From NCBI GenBank assembly GCA_020425835.1, contig JAGQRC010000135.1, forward strand, positions 1 to 7,938: a DNA stretch of 7,938 bases, read 5' to 3'. The first letter of the stretch is position 1. Each line of letters begins with the position of its first letter. The notes beneath the pieces are model-generated. The model did not search any database and had not been told where the DNA came from. It worked only from the letters and a program-made list of their open reading frames with translations. Shown here in pieces: positions 5,981 through 7,938 of this stretch. The DNA comes from Planctomycetota bacterium. GTDB lineage: Bacteria > Planctomycetota > UBA8108 > UBA1146 > JAJFFE01. A program made the translations under genes and the position numbers.

Positions 5981-7924
5981 GTGGGAAGGACCGCGATACC
6001 AGTGGACGTTGTTGAACTCAAGACGGTTCGGCGGGAGAGCGAGCGGGGGACCGTCCTCGTCGCGTCGCTGATCGCATTCGTGATGGTCCTCGCGTTTGTC
6101 CTCGCGACCCTGTTGACGACGCAGGACAAGCTGCACATCGCCCGGGCCGGGGTGATGGACCTCAACGCGCGATACGTCGCGCAGGCCGGCTACGAGTGGC
6201 AGGTCCATCAGATCTGGACCGCTCGGAACCTCGCCAATCTCGGGTTGCCGTTCGAAGGCATCGACGCCCTCGACTCGAACGCCACCGAGGGCGTCGGGAG
6301 CTTCACGGAGGTCTTCAACGCCGAGCCGCTCCTCGCGTCGGACGGCACGGTCATCGGGGAGTTCGCGACCGCTCTCGACGTGCGCGACCGCGCCGATTCG
6401 ACGGGCCGGGACATCGACATCACAGTGTTCGGCTACGTCCCGACGCGGGCTGCGTTCGACTCCGGGGACCCGAGCTCCAGTCGTGTCGAGGTGAGCGGGA
6501 CGATCCGCGTCGAGTTCCAACCCGGCAGCGTGTTCGACTACTCCTACTTCATCAACCACTGGGGCTGGTTCTACGGGGACACCATCGTCTGCAACGGGAA
6601 TGCGCGCGCGAACGGCCAATTCGACTTCGGCGGTCACCAGCCGTTCGTCAACGGGAGCCCGCGATACTCCGGAGCCAACGGCACCGATCTCGTCGGCTAC
6701 ATCGACGACAATGGCGACGGCCTGCAGGACGGCAACGACGGCGGCGTCTACGCCAGCTGGACCATCGTCAACGACTCCGCAGTGCGGGGGATGGGCGCCC
6801 AGTCGCAGAACCAGCACGAGTGGCAGCCCTACGTCCCCATGCCCAACCTCTCCGATCTCGGGGTCTACGAGACGCTCGCGGCGAGCGAGGGCGGGTCGAT
6901 CACCGTCGGGGGCACGACGGTCGTCGATGGCGTGATGGGGGACGATCCCTCGGAGCCGCAGAACGTCTACCTCGAAGGAACGGCCGCGGACCCGATCGTC
7001 CTGAACGGACCGATCGTCGCCCGGGGCGACGTGATCATCAAAGGCTACGTCACCGGGCAGGGGACGATCTACTCCGGCCGCAACGTCTACATCGCCGACG
7101 ACATCGTCTACGTCGATGGGCCGACGACATCGCGACCGGCCTCCAACGACCAGTCGACGGTCGAGGCCTGGCGGGCGGCGAACGCGGCCAAGGATGCTCT
7201 CGGGCTGTTCGCACGCGAGCACGTCGTGATCGGCGACTACACCGACTCGTCCTGGCAGTCCTACGTCAGCAGCTGGCTCAACAACTCGCTCAACGAGAGC
7301 GAGGAGGACGCGGGCGCGGACGGGATCCAGAACACTCGGAACGGACCGGATGGGATCTACGGAACTGCGGACGACGATGTTCTCGAGGGCGACGGGGTGT
7401 GGACCGTCGATGTCTACACCTCGGAGGATACCGCGCTCGGACTGATCCCTTCCGGGAAGTCGGTCGGAGATCCGATCCCCGGAACCGGCGAGGACATCGA
7501 TGGCGACGGCGTGTACGACGCTCGCACGGCGATGTCCGAGTTCAACCTCAGTGCGACGCTCGATCCGAGCAATTGGGCCGGGCTGTCGACCAGCTACGGC
7601 AGCTATCACGATGTATCGTCGATCTACTTCGAGAGGAGCGATGGGAACCTCTACACGAACCACTTCCTCGCCGCGCTGATGCTGGCGTGGAACGGATCGA
7701 CCTGGACCGACATCCAGATGAACGGATCGATCGTCAGCCGGAACGAGTCCCTGGTCTACGGCGCGAACTGGATCTACATGAACCACGACGAGCGACTCTC
7801 CGGCGGAGATGGCGCGTCGAACTTCGGCCTCTATCTGCCGATGACGTGGAGCGAGATCGAGGACACCGCATGGACCGTCGGGGCGGAGACGTCCGGTGGC
7901 ATGTCGGCCTACACGGGAATCTGA
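5981..7924 (+). CDS. Large PilX/GspK-like minor pilin with aspartate-rich loops
   Basis: A 647-residue protein, far longer than the usual 160-200 of PilX or about 320 of GspK. The N-terminus has a basic leader ending ESERG (19-23), then TVLVASLIAFVMVLAFVLATLL; like PilX and GspK it lacks the +5 glutamate. LNARYVAQAGYEWQVHQIW (61-79) is the typical PilX-type helix after the membrane segment. Residues 145-180 are beta strands, and DVIIKGYVTGQGTIYSGRNVYI (350-371) followed by DDIVY resembles the repeated-turn DUF4900/DUF7305-type region; MNGSIVSRNESLVYG (580-594) and YMNHDERLSGGD (599-610) recall its C-terminal part. Asp-rich loops DDNGDGLQDGND (242-253) and DIDGDGVYD (505-513) look like EF-hand/thrombospondin-type calcium sites. 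Probably tip-exposed, perhaps adhesive (inference). GTG at 5981 follows GAGGGG at six-base spacing, ten bases after the previous stop. Confidence 0.8.
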   Translation: MGRTAIPVDVVELKTVRRESERGTVLVASLIAFVMVLAFVLATLLTTQDKLHIARAGVMDLNARYVAQAGYEWQVHQIWTARNLANLGLPFEGIDALDSNATEGVGSFTEVFNAEPLLASDGTVIGEFATALDVRDRADSTGRDIDITVFGYVPTRAAFDSGDPSSSRVEVSGTIRVEFQPGSVFDYSYFINHWGWFYGDTIVCNGNARANGQFDFGGHQPFVNGSPRYSGANGTDLVGYIDDNGDGLQDGNDGGVYASWTIVNDSAVRGMGAQSQNQHEWQPYVPMPNLSDLGVYETLAASEGGSITVGGTTVVDGVMGDDPSEPQNVYLEGTAADPIVLNGPIVARGDVIIKGYVTGQGTIYSGRNVYIADDIVYVDGPTTSRPASNDQSTVEAWRAANAAKDALGLFAREHVVIGDYTDSSWQSYVSSWLNNSLNESEEDAGADGIQNTRNGPDGIYGTADDDVLEGDGVWTVDVYTSEDTALGLIPSGKSVGDPIPGTGEDIDGDGVYDARTAMSEFNLSATLDPSNWAGLSTSYGSYHDVSSIYFERSDGNLYTNHFLAALMLAWNGSTWTDIQMNGSIVSRNESLVYGANWIYMNHDERLSGGDGASNFGLYLPMTWSEIEDTAWTVGAETSGGMSAYTGI

Positions 7925-7938
7925 GCCTAGCAGTCCGT
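7925..7938. other. Right edge after the pilin operon
   Basis: Only 14 bases follow the stop codon; no terminator or further gene can be judged, so the pilin operon may continue beyond the window. Confidence 0.5.

Noticed and set aside
5864..7786. Very long minus-strand open frame antisense to the PilX-like gene
   Set aside because: Its Val/Arg/Asp-rich translation has no domain and mirrors the codon bias of the pilin gene, which has a clear family match on the plus strand.

Overview
The window is strongly GC-rich, with short intergenic gaps, Shine-Dalgarno-type ribosome sites at several starts, and frequent GTG starts. An LpxL-like acyltransferase, a probable lipoprotein and type IV pilus-type minor pilins point to a diderm (Gram-negative-type) bacterium. 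A DUF1289 zinc/iron-cysteine protein, a DUF2891 protein and a long PilX-like protein with aspartate-rich loops would fit a Planctomycetota, Myxococcota or related environmental lineage. No marker in the window settles the phylum.

Layout: (1) 1-360 is non-coding. It holds three tandem 22-bp units that can each fold into a hairpin (53-118), followed by more short dyads up to about 183. (2) 361-1413 (+) is a DUF2891 family protein. (3) 1415-4642 (-) is a four-gene cluster read right to left: a predicted lipoprotein, a DUF1289 protein, a class I SAM methyltransferase and an LpxL/HtrB-like acyltransferase. The first three are linked by GTGA and ATGA stop-start overlaps. The acyltransferase follows a 113-bp gap that contains a plausible promoter of its own, placed so that its transcript would be almost leaderless. 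(4) 4643-4988 is a divergent intergenic region with a perfect 6-4-6 palindrome, a possible -10 element and two hairpins just before the pilin start. (5) 4989-7924 (+) is a minor-pilin operon: PilV/GspI-like, PilW/GspJ-like, then a 647-residue PilX/GspK-like protein with a large beta-rich C-terminal region and calcium-loop motifs.

The pilin genes probably act together as the priming or tip complex of a type IV pilus or a related secretion pseudopilus; the assembly ATPase, platform protein, major pilin and prepilin peptidase are not in the window. The minus-strand cluster looks envelope-related (lipoprotein plus lipid acyltransferase), but no shared pathway can be shown from the sequence.

I see no CRISPR array, insertion sequence, tRNA, rRNA, phage gene or defence system. 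The points most worth a second look are the tandem hairpin repeats, the loss of the acidic residue in the acyltransferase HX4(D/E) motif, and the structured leader of the pilin operon.
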